A stretch of DNA of 64,000 bases, from positions 4,019,001 to 4,083,000 of the forward strand of contig NZ_CP054918.1 in the NCBI RefSeq assembly GCF_013364195.1. The letters run 5' to 3'. The translations under genes were made by a program, and so were the position numbers. Each line of letters begins with the position of its first letter. Positions within the stretch are counted from its first letter, which is position 1. Shown in pieces: positions 45,426 through 54,529 of this stretch. Below the pieces are notes generated by a model, which was not told where the DNA came from, did no database searches, and saw only the letters and a program-made list of their open reading frames with translations. This DNA is from Streptomyces sp. NA04227 (GTDB lineage: Bacteria; Actinomycetota; Actinomycetes; Streptomycetales; Streptomycetaceae).

Positions 45426-46356
45426 GCAGAGCGGACAGTTCGGCGGTGGTGGCGGGCTCGCCCAGCGCGCGTCCGCGCCCACCGACCAGTCCCGTATCCA
45501 CAACATCGGCTACCGCCACTACGACGGGCCCCGGCTCGGCCGCGCCTACGCGCGCCGTTCGCTGTTCGTGCAGTCGCTGCGCGGCGCCTACGGCCTCGGC
45601 CGCTCGGCGCGCTCCAAGGTGCTGCCGATGATCCTGTTCGGCGTGATGGTGCTGCCCGCGGCGATCATCGTCGCGGTCGCCGTGACGACCGACATGAACA
45701 AACTGCCGGTGGACTACCGCGAGTACGCGATCGTCCTCCAGGCGGTGATCGCCCTCTACCTGGCCTCGCAGGCACCCCAGGCGGTCTCGCTCGACCTGCG
45801 GTTCAAGACCGTGCCGCTGTACTTCTCGCGGCCGATCGAGCACCGCGACTACGTCCAGGCGAAGTTCGCCGCGCTCAGTGCCGCACTGTTCGCCCTGACC
45901 GCGATGCCGGTGACCGTCCTGTACGTGGGCGCGCTGCTCGGCAAGCTCGACTTCGTGGACCAGACCAAGGGATTCGCGCAGGGACTCGTGGCCGTGGCAG
46001 TGCTCTCCCTCCTCCTCGCCGGAATCGGGCTCGTCGTCTCGGCGGCCACCCCGCGCCGCGGCTTCGGCGTCGCCGCCGTCATCGCGCTCCTGACGATCCC
46101 GTACGGCGCGGTCAGCACCGTGCAGACCATCGCCCAGGAGTCGGGCAGCCCGGGCGCGATCGCCTGGCTCGGACTCTTCTCGCCGATCAGCCTGATCGAC
46201 GGTCTGCAGAGCGCCTTCCTCGGCGCCGAGTCCAACTTCCCCGACTCCGCGGGCCCCTCGAACGCGGTCGGCGTCGTCTATCTCCTCGTCGTCGTCGGCG
46301 TCATCGCGGGCTGCTACGCCCTGCTCGTACGCCGCTACCGGAAGGCCGGGCTGTAA
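45415..46356 (+). CDS. ABC-2 transporter permease (pair 1)
   Basis: A 313-residue membrane protein with six predicted helices after a soluble N-terminus of ~70 residues that contains RIHNIGYRHYDGPRLGRAYARRSLF. It pairs with the ATPase at 44406-45425. ATG at 45415 has AAGGAGG 9 bases upstream. Confidence 0.9.
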   Translation: MAAEQSGQFGGGGGLAQRASAPTDQSRIHNIGYRHYDGPRLGRAYARRSLFVQSLRGAYGLGRSARSKVLPMILFGVMVLPAAIIVAVAVTTDMNKLPVDYREYAIVLQAVIALYLASQAPQAVSLDLRFKTVPLYFSRPIEHRDYVQAKFAALSAALFALTAMPVTVLYVGALLGKLDFVDQTKGFAQGLVAVAVLSLLLAGIGLVVSAATPRRGFGVAAVIALLTIPYGAVSTVQTIAQESGSPGAIAWLGLFSPISLIDGLQSAFLGAESNFPDSAGPSNAVGVVYLLVVVGVIAGCYALLVRRYRKAGL

Positions 46357-46415
46357 CCCATGACGACAGCCCGCCCGTCGCCCACCACCACCCTTCTAAG
46401 GAATGGGCTGCGCCC

Positions 46416-47327
46416 ATGACGACAATCCAGATCGACCACGTGAGCCGCTGGTTCGGCAACGTCGTCGCCGTCAACGACATCACCATGGACATCAGCCCGG
46501 GCGTCACCGGCCTGCTCGGCCCGAACGGCGCCGGAAAGTCCACCCTGCTCAACATGATGGGCGGCTTCCTGGCCCCCTCCACCGGCTCGGTGACCCTCGA
46601 CGGCACCCCGGTCTGGCGCAACGAGCAGAGCTACCGCCACCTCGGGATCGTCCCCGAGCGTGAGGGCATGTACGACTTCCTCACCGGCCGCGAGTTCGTC
46701 GTCGCCAACGCCGAACTGCACGGCCTCGGCAAGAAGGAGGCGCAGCACGCGCTCGCCACCGTGCAGATGGAATACGCCCAGGACCGCAAGATCTCCACGT
46801 ACTCCAAGGGCATGCGGCAGCGCGTCAAGATGGCCTCCGCCCTGGTGCACCAGCCGTCCGTGCTGCTGCTCGACGAGCCGTTCAACGGCATGGACCCGCG
46901 CCAGCGCATGCAGCTGATGGACCTGCTGCGGCGGATGGGCGACGAGGGCCGTACGGTCCTGTTCTCCTCGCATATCCTCGAAGAGGTCGAACAACTCGCC
47001 TCGCACATCGAGGTGATCGTGGCCGGACGGCACGCGGCCAGCGGCGACTTCCGCCGTATCCGCCGCCTGATGACCGACCGCCCGCACCGCTACCTGGTCC
47101 GCTCCAGCGACGACCGCGCGCTCGCCGCCGCGCTGATCGCGGACCCGTCCACGGCCGGAATCGAGGTCGACCTGACCGAGGGCGCGCTGCGCATCCAGGC
47201 CGTCGACTTCGGCCGGTTCACGCACCTGCTGCCGCGCGTCGCCCGCGAGCGCGGGATCCGGCTGCTCACGGTCTCGCCGTCCGACGAGTCCCTCGAGTCC
47301 GTCTTCTCGTATCTCGTCGCGGCGTAG
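46416..47327 (+). CDS. ABC transporter ATPase (pair 2)
   Basis: A 303-residue ATPase: GPNGAGKST, YSKGMRQRVKMASAL, VLLLDEPFNGMDP, FSSHILEEVEQLA. It resembles the pair-1 ATPase, suggesting duplication of an ATPase-permease unit. ATG at 46416, 59 bases after the preceding permease. Confidence 0.92.
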   Translation: MTTIQIDHVSRWFGNVVAVNDITMDISPGVTGLLGPNGAGKSTLLNMMGGFLAPSTGSVTLDGTPVWRNEQSYRHLGIVPEREGMYDFLTGREFVVANAELHGLGKKEAQHALATVQMEYAQDRKISTYSKGMRQRVKMASALVHQPSVLLLDEPFNGMDPRQRMQLMDLLRRMGDEGRTVLFSSHILEEVEQLASHIEVIVAGRHAASGDFRRIRRLMTDRPHRYLVRSSDDRALAAALIADPSTAGIEVDLTEGALRIQAVDFGRFTHLLPRVARERGIRLLTVSPSDESLESVFSYLVAA

Positions 47328-47336
47328 GAGGCCCTG

Positions 47337-48056
47337 ATGTACGACCCCACAGTCGCCCGGCTCACCTACCGGGCCCTCCTCGGCCGCCGCCGTGCCCTGA
47401 TCCTGTTCGCCCTGCCCGCGCTGCTGCTGCTGATCGCGGTGGCGGTGCGCGCCTTCAACGGCGCGGACGACCGGACCGCGAGCGACCTCCTCGGTGGCTT
47501 CGCGCTCGCCACGATGGTGCCGCTGATCGGTGTGTTCGCCGGTACGGGCGCGATCGGTCCGGAGATCGACGACGGTTCCGTGGTCTATCTCCTGGCCAAG
47601 CCGATCAAACGGCCGTCGATCATCTTCACCAAGCTGATCGTGGCCGTCGCGGTCACCATGGTCTTCTCGGCCGTACCGACCCTGATCGCCGGGCTCATCC
47701 TCAACGGCAACGGCCAGCAGGTCGCGGTCGCCTACACGGTGGCCGCCCTGGTCGCTTCCATCGCCTACGCCGCGATCTTCCTGCTGCTCGGCACCGTCAC
47801 CAAGCACGCGGTGGTCTTTGGCCTCATCTACGCCCTGGTCTGGGAGGCCGTGTTCGGCTCCCTGGTCGACGGCGCGCGCACCCTCAGCGTCCAGCAGTGG
47901 GCCCTCGCCGTCGGCGGCCGCACCGCCGAGGGCAACCTGGTCACCTCCGACGTCGGCCTGCCGCTGGCCACCGTCCTGCTCGCGGCCGTCACGGTCCTCG
48001 CCACCTGGTACGCGGGACAGCGGCTGCGGTCGCTGACGGTGGCGGGGGACGACTGA
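47337..48056 (+). CDS. ABC-2 transporter permease (pair 2)
   Basis: A 239-residue permease with six helices (for example LILFALPALLLLIAVAVRAF and FALATMVPLIGVFAGTGAIG) and the typical EIDDGSVVYLLAKPIKR. It starts 9 bases after the ATPase stop. The second pair is thus complete; the two pairs form a four-gene operon. Confidence 0.9.
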   Translation: MYDPTVARLTYRALLGRRRALILFALPALLLLIAVAVRAFNGADDRTASDLLGGFALATMVPLIGVFAGTGAIGPEIDDGSVVYLLAKPIKRPSIIFTKLIVAVAVTMVFSAVPTLIAGLILNGNGQQVAVAYTVAALVASIAYAAIFLLLGTVTKHAVVFGLIYALVWEAVFGSLVDGARTLSVQQWALAVGGRTAEGNLVTSDVGLPLATVLLAAVTVLATWYAGQRLRSLTVAGDD

Positions 48057-48392
48057 GGCACACCCGGTACGGGGCGGGCGGCGGCTCGACGAGCCCCGCA
48101 GCCCGGGAAATTCGGTGGCACGCCGGGTGGCGTACGCGGCACAGTGACTGTGTCAGCGGCGCCGCCCGGCGCCCTTGTTTACCGGGAGAGGAGCGCGGCG
48201 ATGTCCAGTAGGAGTCCGTCCACAGCTCCCTTCGGGGCAGCCGGCGACAGGTAGCCGAGCAGGCTCACAGCCGCTCCGGCCGCGCTCGTCCCGCGGCCCC
48301 TGTCACCGCCCTCCCCTCCGCACGGGGAGCAGGCTGTCCGGGGCGGCCGCTTCGAGCGCGCAGACATACGCGCTGCGCGAGGCCGCCCACCC
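48057..48392. other. Gene-free stretch before the tRNA-like gene
   Basis: Continuous GC-rich sequence. A strong ribosome-site-like GAGAGGAG at 48186-48193 precedes a 17-codon frame (ATG 48201) that I do not regard as a gene. Confidence 0.5.
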
Positions 48393-48500
<108 letters not shown>

Positions 48501-48652
48501 CAGAGCAGGGACTTGTTCGGTTGAGTTCTTGAGACTTTGGGCCTTTGGGCCTTTGAGCCCTTGGGTCCCCGAGTTCCTGAGCTTTGCGTCCTTGAGCCGT
48601 TGGCCACTGGGTCCTTCAGTGGTCAACGGCTCAACTCATGCTCTGGCTCAGC
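48501..48652. other. Gap after the tRNA-like gene
   Basis: It contains a T/G-rich run of imperfect repeats (TTTGGGCCTTTGGGCC, 48536-48560) and the terminator at 48594-48632. Confidence 0.5.
48594..48632. terminator. Strong hairpin between the tRNA-like gene and tetR
   Basis: A 16-bp stem (GAGCCGTTGGCCACTG, 48594-48609, with its partner at 48617-48632, one G-U) and a 7-base loop. It lies just after the tetR stop on the minus strand and after the tRNA-like gene on the plus strand, so it may serve both. Confidence 0.88.
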
Positions 48653-49273
48653 TCACTTGGCAGACCCGTTGCCGTTGCCGCCCCGCCCCGGGTAGCCGAA
48701 CAGCAGCCCCTCCATGGCCGCGAGCAGTTCCTCGCGCGCGGTCTCGCGGTCCGTCGCGCGGGCGACCAGGCGGGCCGCCTCGTCCAGGGCGCCGAGTACC
48801 AGGTGCGCCAGCGGACGTACCGGCTGCTCGGGCAGAGCGCCCGCGTCGATGGCGCTGCGGAGTGCGGCGATGATCGCGCCGAGGCCGTGTTCCTCGCCGA
48901 TGCGGCGCCAGCGTTCCCAGCCGAGCACGCCCGGTGCGTCGATCAGCAGGATGCGCTCGACCTCGGGTTCCGCGCAGGCGTCGAGGAATCCCCTGGCTCC
49001 GGCGCGCAGGGCCTGGACCGGGTCGGCGACGCCCGTCAGCGCGTCCGCGACGACCCGCCGGGTCACCTCCGCCTCCACCTGCTCGACCACCGCGTCGAAC
49101 AACGCCCGCTTGTCCTTGAACTGGTGGTACAGCGCGCCCCGGGTCACACCGGCCGCGCGCACCAGTTCCTCGGTGCCGACCGCCGCGTACCCCCGTTGCC
49201 CGAAGAGCCGCGTACCGGCGGCGATCAGCGCCGACCGGGTCTCCTGCGAGCGCTCGGCCTGCCTTCCGGCCAT
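48653..49273 (-). CDS. TetR-family repressor
   Basis: A 206-residue TetR regulator: helix-turn-helix in SALIAAGTRLFGQRGYAAVGTEELVRAAGVTRGALYHQFKDKRALF (about 14-58), then a helical ligand domain. It diverges from an alpha/beta hydrolase gene; the gap contains a perfect 20-bp inverted repeat overlapping the hydrolase promoter, a likely binding site. ATG at 49273. Confidence 0.92.
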   Translation of the reverse strand: MAGRQAERSQETRSALIAAGTRLFGQRGYAAVGTEELVRAAGVTRGALYHQFKDKRALFDAVVEQVEAEVTRRVVADALTGVADPVQALRAGARGFLDACAEPEVERILLIDAPGVLGWERWRRIGEEHGLGAIIAALRSAIDAGALPEQPVRPLAHLVLGALDEAARLVARATDRETAREELLAAMEGLLFGYPGRGGNGNGSAK

Positions 49274-49383
49274 GCCGCCTCACCGTCCGTCCTTCCCCGA
49301 CTGCCCCATGACCTTACTGACCTGGGGGAGCGGGTGACGTGTCCGGACCGGCCCCACCGGTCCGCCGAGGGCGAGGAGGGTTG

Positions 49384-49431
49384 AGATACATACTGCCTGT
49401 ATGCAATTCTCCATACAGGCAGTATGTATCT
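49384..49431. promoter_or_regulatory. Perfect 20-bp inverted repeat, probable TetR operator
   Basis: Left arm 49384-49403 (AGATACATACTGCCTGTATG) and right arm 49412-49431 are exact complements, separated by 8 bases. Each arm is itself partly palindromic (ATACA ... TGTAT), so each may bind a TetR dimer. It ends 22 bases before the hydrolase start. Confidence 0.85.
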
Positions 49432-49453
49432 TTCTCGCGCCGGGAGGTTCCGC

Positions 49454-50338
49454 ATGCCGCAGGTCCGTCTGCCACAGGGCACGCTCCACTACCGAGAGGC
49501 CGGGTCGGGGACCCGGACGATCGTCTTTCTGCACGGGTACCTCATGGACAGCCGCCTCTGGGACGGGGTGATGGCCCGCCTGGACGGGGAGTTCCGCTGC
49601 ATCGCCCTCGACCTGCCGCTCGGCGCCCACCGGGAGCCGATGAATCGCGGCGCCGACCTGAGCCTTAGGGGTCTCGGCGCGCTGGTGGCCGACGCGCTTC
49701 AGGCCCTCGACCTCAGGGACGTCACCCTGGTGGGCAACGACAGCGGTGACGCGATCGCCCAGGTGGTGGCCGGCTGGCACCCCGAGCGGCTCGGCCGGCT
49801 GGTGCTCACCCCGGGCGACTGCTTCGACAACTGCCCGCCGGAGGGGTTCAGGTCGCTGCCGAACCTCGCGCGGATCCCCGGAGCGGTCGCGCTCGGCCTC
49901 CGCACGCTGCGGTTCCGGCCGCTGCGCGCACTGCCGTTCACCTACGGCCTGCTCACTAGGGGACGGCTGCCGCACGACCTGATCGACGACTGGATCGCGG
50001 CCTTCCGCTCGGCGCCGGGCATCGCCCGCGACTGCGCCGAGGTCACGCGGAACCTCGGTCCCGCGACCACCCGCGAGGCGGCGCTCAGGCTCGCCGGGTT
50101 CACCAAACCGGCCCTCCTCGCCTTCGCTCCCGAGGACCGCCTCTTCCCCTTCGTGCACGCGGAACTGCTGGCGGCGCTGATGCCCGACGCCCGGGTGGAA
50201 CGGATCGAGGGGAGCCGTACCTGGGTCATGCTCGACCAGCCCGAGCGCACCGCCGCAGTCATCCGGGACTTCGTCCGCGCGACCACGGACGGGCCCGCAC
50301 TGTCGACCGGGGAGCAGCCGGAAACCGCCCGGCGCTGA
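49454..50338 (+). CDS. Alpha/beta hydrolase
   Basis: A 294-residue alpha/beta-hydrolase-fold protein. The oxyanion region is LHGYLMDSRLW; the nucleophile elbow reads GNDSGDAIAQ, so Asp rather than Ser occupies the usual nucleophile site, as in haloalkane dehalogenases and epoxide hydrolases. The later acid is in FAPEDRLFPF; the final His is less clear (the C-terminal GSRTWVMLDQP shows none). Function is therefore uncertain. ATG at 49454 has GGGAGG 6 bases upstream. Probably repressed by the divergent TetR. Confidence 0.85.
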   Translation: MPQVRLPQGTLHYREAGSGTRTIVFLHGYLMDSRLWDGVMARLDGEFRCIALDLPLGAHREPMNRGADLSLRGLGALVADALQALDLRDVTLVGNDSGDAIAQVVAGWHPERLGRLVLTPGDCFDNCPPEGFRSLPNLARIPGAVALGLRTLRFRPLRALPFTYGLLTRGRLPHDLIDDWIAAFRSAPGIARDCAEVTRNLGPATTREAALRLAGFTKPALLAFAPEDRLFPFVHAELLAALMPDARVERIEGSRTWVMLDQPERTAAVIRDFVRATTDGPALSTGEQPETARR

Positions 50339-50426
50339 GCGGCGGCGTTCGCGGCCGGGGCGGTGGCTGGAGTGTCAACGCCCCGGCGGCGGCCGGGGTG
50401 TCAGCGTCCCGGCGGCGGTCGGGCTG

Positions 50427-51257
50427 TCAGCCGGCGGTCGCCTCCGCGAGCAGCCGCTCCAGTACGACGGCGACCCCGTCCTCGTCGTTGGAGCAGGTCA
50501 CCTCGTCGGCGGCGGCGCGGGCTTCCTCGTGGGCGTCGGCCATCGCGACCGCGTGGCCCGCCCAGCGGAACATCGGCAGGTCGTTGGGCATGTCGCCGAA
50601 GGCGATCGCCTCGGAGCCGCGCAGGCCGAGGCGGCGGGCGGCCAGGCGCAGGCCGGTGGCCTTGGTCAGGCCCAGCGGCAGCAGTTCGACGATGCCGGGG
50701 CCCGCCAGGGTCACCCCGACCAGTTCACCGGCGATCCGCCGGGCCAGCGCGGTGAGTTCGTCGTCGTCGAGGTCCGGGTGCTGGAGGAACACCTTGCCGA
50801 GCGGCGCCGCGAACAGCTCCCCGGCCTCGGTGACCGGGGTGCCGCGCAGGGACTCGCCGGTGCGGTAGCCGGGGCCGAGCAGTACCTCGCCGTCGGTGCC
50901 GTCGCGGACTACGGCCACCGCGAGCGGGCCCGTCTCGGTCTCGATCTTGGCGAGCGCGAGCGCGGCGAGGTGGCGGTCCAGGGTGACCGAGCTGAGCAGC
51001 CGCCCGGAGTCGGCGTCGTAGACCTGGCCGCCCTGACAGCACACGGCCAGCCCGCGATAGCCGATCTCCTGAAGGATGTGCCTGGTCAGCGGCACCGCGC
51101 GCCCGGTCACTATCAGGTGTGCCGCGCCCGCCTCCGTCACGGCGGCCAGCGCCTCGCGGGTGCGGGGCGAGACGGTGCCGTCGCCGCGCAGCAGCGTTCC
51201 GTCGAGATCGGTCGCGACCAAGCGGTACGGGAAGGGGGCGGGCGCGGCGGCGCTCAC
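50427..51257 (-). CDS. HAD-superfamily Cof-type phosphatase
   Basis: A 276-residue Cof-like HAD phosphatase: DLDGTLLRGDGT, IVTGRAVPL, and FGDMPNDLPMF. It starts (GTG 51257) 10 bases after serS stops, so it is probably translated from the serS message. It is paralogous to the product of 32889-33758. Substrate unknown. Confidence 0.9.
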   Translation of the reverse strand: MSAAAPAPFPYRLVATDLDGTLLRGDGTVSPRTREALAAVTEAGAAHLIVTGRAVPLTRHILQEIGYRGLAVCCQGGQVYDADSGRLLSSVTLDRHLAALALAKIETETGPLAVAVVRDGTDGEVLLGPGYRTGESLRGTPVTEAGELFAAPLGKVFLQHPDLDDDELTALARRIAGELVGVTLAGPGIVELLPLGLTKATGLRLAARRLGLRGSEAIAFGDMPNDLPMFRWAGHAVAMADAHEEARAAADEVTCSNDEDGVAVVLERLLAEATAG

Positions 51258-51267
51258 GGGCGGGCCG

Positions 51268-52545
51268 TTACTTCGGGTCGAGCGTGGTGCGGCCGCCGAG
51301 GTAGGGGCGCAGCACCTCCGGCACGTACACCGAACCGTCGGCCTGCTGGTGGTTCTCCAGGAGCGCGACGATCGTCCGCGGTACGGCGCACAGGGTGCCG
51401 TTCAGCGTCGCCAGCGGCCGGACCTTGCCGCCGCCGGACTCGCGCATCCGGATCGAGAGGCGACGGGCCTGGAACTCCAGGCAGTTGGAGGCCGAGGTCA
51501 GTTCGCGGTACTTGCCCTGGGTCGGGATCCACGCCTCGCAGTCGTACTTGCGCGAGGCGGAGGCGCCGAGGTCGCCGGAGGCCACGTCGATGACCTGGAA
51601 GGGGAGTTCGAGGCCCGAGAGCCACTGCTTCTCCCAGGCCAGCAGCCGGTCCAGCTCGGCTTCCGCCTCGGCCGGGTCGACGTAGGAGAACATCTCGACC
51701 TTGTCGAACTGGTGCACCCGGAAGATGCCGCGGGTGTCCTTGCCGTAGGTGCCCGCCTCGCGGCGGAAGCAGGGCGAGAAACCGGCGTAGCGCAGCGGCA
51801 GCTTGTCCGCGTCGATGATCTCGTCCATGTGGTACGCGGCGAGCGGTACCTCGGAGGTGCCGACCAGGTAGAAGTCGTCCTTCTCCAGGTGGTAGACGTT
51901 CTCGGCGGCCTGGCCGAGGAAGCCGGTGCCCTCCATGGCGTGCGGGCGGACCAGGGCCGGGGTCAGCATCGGTACGAAACCGGCCTCGGTGGCCTGCGCG
52001 ATCGCGGCGTTGACCAGGGCGAGTTCGAGCAGGGCGCCGATGCCGGTCAGGTAGTAGAAGCGCGAGCCGGAGACCTTCGCGGCGCGCTCCACGTCGATCG
52101 CGCCGAGCGCCTGGCCGAGCTCCAGGTGGTCCTTGGGCTCGAAGCCCTCGGCGGCGAAGTCGCGCGGGGTGCCGAGCGTCTCGACGACCACGAAGTCCTC
52201 TTCGCCGCCGACCGGGACGTCCGGGTGGACGACGTTGCCGAGCTGGAGCAGCAGGGCCTTGGCCTCCTGGTCGGCGGCGTCCTGCTCGGCGTTGGCGGCC
52301 TTGACCGCGGCGGCCAGCTCGCTCGCCTTCTTCAGGAGCTCCTGCTTCTCGTCGCCCGTGGCCTTGGGGATGAGCTTGCCGAGCGACTTCTGCTCGGAGC
52401 GCAGCTCGTCGAAGCGGACGCCGGACGCCCTGCGCCGCTCGTCGGCACTGAGGAGGGAGTCGACGAGCGCGACGTCCTCTCCACGGGCGCGCTGGGAGGC
52501 GCGCACACGGTCGGGGTCCTCACGAAGCAGGCGAAGGTCAATCAC
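51268..52545 (-). CDS. serS: Seryl-tRNA synthetase
   Basis: A 425-residue class II synthetase. N-terminal long coiled-coil arm ([38 protein letters not shown]...) that contacts the tRNA variable arm; catalytic motifs include [27 protein letters not shown] (motif 2) and [20 protein letters not shown] (motif 3). GTG at 52545 is the start. It charges tRNA-Ser. A tRNA-Ser-like gene lies 2.8 kb away on the opposite strand. Confidence 0.97.
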   Translation of the reverse strand: MIDLRLLREDPDRVRASQRARGEDVALVDSLLSADERRRASGVRFDELRSEQKSLGKLIPKATGDEKQELLKKASELAAAVKAANAEQDAADQEAKALLLQLGNVVHPDVPVGGEEDFVVVETLGTPRDFAAEGFEPKDHLELGQALGAIDVERAAKVSGSRFYYLTGIGALLELALVNAAIAQATEAGFVPMLTPALVRPHAMEGTGFLGQAAENVYHLEKDDFYLVGTSEVPLAAYHMDEIIDADKLPLRYAGFSPCFRREAGTYGKDTRGIFRVHQFDKVEMFSYVDPAEAEAELDRLLAWEKQWLSGLELPFQVIDVASGDLGASASRKYDCEAWIPTQGKYRELTSASNCLEFQARRLSIRMRESGGGKVRPLATLNGTLCAVPRTIVALLENHQQADGSVYVPEVLRPYLGGRTTLDPK

Positions 52546-53452
52546 GCGGCAAGGCTACCGGTGTGCCGGGCGGCTCCTCGACTTGAAATACCCCTGCGGG
52601 TGTTCTGTCGGAAATGCCGGAATTGCGGGACGCGGTGGGGTGGGGGATGGGGAGAACGGCGCCGGGAGCGGCTGTCTGGTATGCGTGATTTGTTGCTTCT
52701 TGATACCCAGTCAAAGAGTTGGCGCCGAATAACCGGAAGGGGTTCGTACGGTGCTTTTGTCTTGACCGGAAAGCCCGTCGGAGCGGTCCCGGGCGGGGTC
52801 GGGGCGGGCCTGTGAGTCACCTCCGAGGCCCTGGTTGTCCACAGGATTCCGGGGCTCTCGGGGGTTATCCACAGGGTGTGGGGAAGATCTGTGGACAGTG
52901 CTTCTTGATCTTTATCAAACCGCGACGCGTCAGCGAGGATTCCTGATTTCGTTGGGTTCGGTACGCGCTTTCGCAAGTTCGGCACCCACTTTCGGGTGGG
53001 ATTCCTTCGCTCCATCGAGTTGATCAAGAGGAATGGGTGGACGAGGGGTGATCTGCCCCGGCCGTACCGCTTCTCGTGGATTCCTCACCGATTTGTCGAT
53101 GAACTCTTCGCGCCGTGTCGACTTGTCCCCAGGTCGAGAACCGACCCTGTGGATAACTTCTGTGGACAACATATATCTGCAGGTAGGACAAGTGTCAGTA
53201 GCGGCCTCCGCGGCCTCGGCGCGGGCCGCAAGAGCGCGAACCGGCCCGACTCCCACCGGCGGCCGAACACACTCCCGAGTCCCGGATCGACCCGGCGACG
53301 GCACCTCGGGAAAAAGAAAGCGAACAGCCGGAATCCGGGCTTGCCGAACCGGGCGAAAACCGTCGGCCGCGCACGCTTCCAGGGCCGACTCAGGGGCCGA
53401 CGGGAAACCGCCTGTGGAGATGTGGACGAAGGGCGGCGGGAGGACGGCAGGC
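52546..53452. other. Gene-free stretch of 0.9 kb between serS and pheA
   Basis: No credible ORF; reading frames here are shadows or have poor third-position GC. It contains DnaA-box cluster 2 (52835-53169), AT-richer spots, and the serS promoter, for which I see only a possible TTGACT on the minus strand near 52712-52717. Confidence 0.6.
52835..53169. promoter_or_regulatory. DnaA-box cluster 2
   Basis: Five boxes fitting the Streptomyces consensus YYVTCCACA: TTGTCCACA (52835-52843), TTATCCACA (52865-52873), CTGTCCACA on the minus strand (52890-52898), TTATCCACA on the minus strand (53148-53156) and TTGTCCACA on the minus strand (53161-53169). A near match TTGTCCCCA is at 53123. The three left boxes lie within 64 bases and the last two are 4 bases apart. 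No dnaA or dnaN gene is adjacent, so this is not oriC. Confidence 0.8.
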
Positions 53453-54388
53453 TCAGGCCCGCCCGTCCCGGCTCCGGCGGAGCCAGTCCGAGGCGTCGGC
53501 GAACTCGGTGTCCGAGGTGCCGCGGCGCAGCGGCCGTACGTCGGCGCGGCTCACACCCGCCCGCGGATAGGAGCCGAGGAACCGGATCTGCGGACAGATC
53601 CGCTTGAGGCCCATCAGCGCCTCGCCGACGCGCTGATCGTCGATATGGCCCTCGGCGTCCACGGCGAAGCAGTAGTTGCCGATGCCCGCCCCGGTCGGCC
53701 GGGACTGGATGAGCATCAGGTTGACGCCGCGTACCGCGAACTCCTGGAGCAGTTCGAGCAGGGCGCCGGGGTGGTCCTCGCCGAGCCAGATGACCACAGA
53801 GGTCTTGTCCGCGCCGGTCGGCGCCGCGGGCCGTGCGGGACGGCCGACCAGGACGAACCGGGTCTCGGCGTTCTCCGCGTCGTGGATCTCGGTGACCAGC
53901 GGTTCGAGCCCGTAGGCGGCCGCGGCGAACTCACCGGCGAACGCGGCGTCGTAGCGGCCCTCCTGAACCTGGCGGGCCCCGTCGGCGTTCGAGGCCGAGG
54001 ACTCCCAGACCGCCTCCGGCAGATGCGCCGCGAGCCAGTTGCGTACCTGGGTCTGGGCGGCGGGGTGCGCGGTGACCGTCTTGATGTCGGAGAGCTCGGT
54101 GCCCGGCCGGACCAGCAGGGCGAAGCTGATTTCGAGCAGCACCTCGCGGTAGATCTGCAGCGGCTCGCCTGCGATCAGCTCGTCCAGGGTGGTCGTGATG
54201 CCGCCCTCGACCGAGTTCTCGATCGGCACCAGCGCCGCCCCGGCCTCGCCCGCCCGTACGGCGTCCATCGCGGCGGACACCGAGACCATCGGGATCAGCT
54301 CACGGGTCGCCGCCTCCGGCAGCTTGCGCAGTGCTGCCTCGGTGAACGTGCCCTCGGGGCCGAGATACGTGTAACGCGTGGCGGACAT
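53453..54388 (-). CDS. pheA: Prephenate dehydratase
   Basis: A 311-residue PheA: catalytic domain (about 1-185, YLGPEGTFTEAAL, PIENSVEGGITTTLDEL, and the TRF motif in AETRFVLVG) and an ACT regulatory domain (about 195-275, PGALLELLQEFAVRGVNLMLIQSRP) that binds phenylalanine for feedback inhibition. It decarboxylates and dehydrates prephenate to phenylpyruvate. The last 35 residues, rich in Arg and Asp, are an extension. ATG at 54388. Confidence 0.97.
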   Translation of the reverse strand: MSATRYTYLGPEGTFTEAALRKLPEAATRELIPMVSVSAAMDAVRAGEAGAALVPIENSVEGGITTTLDELIAGEPLQIYREVLLEISFALLVRPGTELSDIKTVTAHPAAQTQVRNWLAAHLPEAVWESSASNADGARQVQEGRYDAAFAGEFAAAAYGLEPLVTEIHDAENAETRFVLVGRPARPAAPTGADKTSVVIWLGEDHPGALLELLQEFAVRGVNLMLIQSRPTGAGIGNYCFAVDAEGHIDDQRVGEALMGLKRICPQIRFLGSYPRAGVSRADVRPLRRGTSDTEFADASDWLRRSRDGRA

Positions 54389-54529
54389 ACCGTAACCCTA
54401 GTCGTCCGGGGAGTCCCCCCGTTCCGCCCGGCCACAGTGCGGACACCCGCCGGACACCTGTACGCACGGGGGCCGCCCGGAGCCGCGCGGACGCCCGTGC
54501 GCGGCCGGTGCCCGCGCCCCGGTTCTCCC

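Noticed and set aside
48201..48254. A 17-codon ORF with a good ribosome site (GAGAGGAG)
   Set aside because: No downstream gene it could control and no conserved residues; probably fortuitous.
52681..52815. A 44-codon plus-strand ORF (MRDLLLLDTQSKSWRR...)
   Set aside because: Poor third-position GC and no ribosome site at a proper distance.
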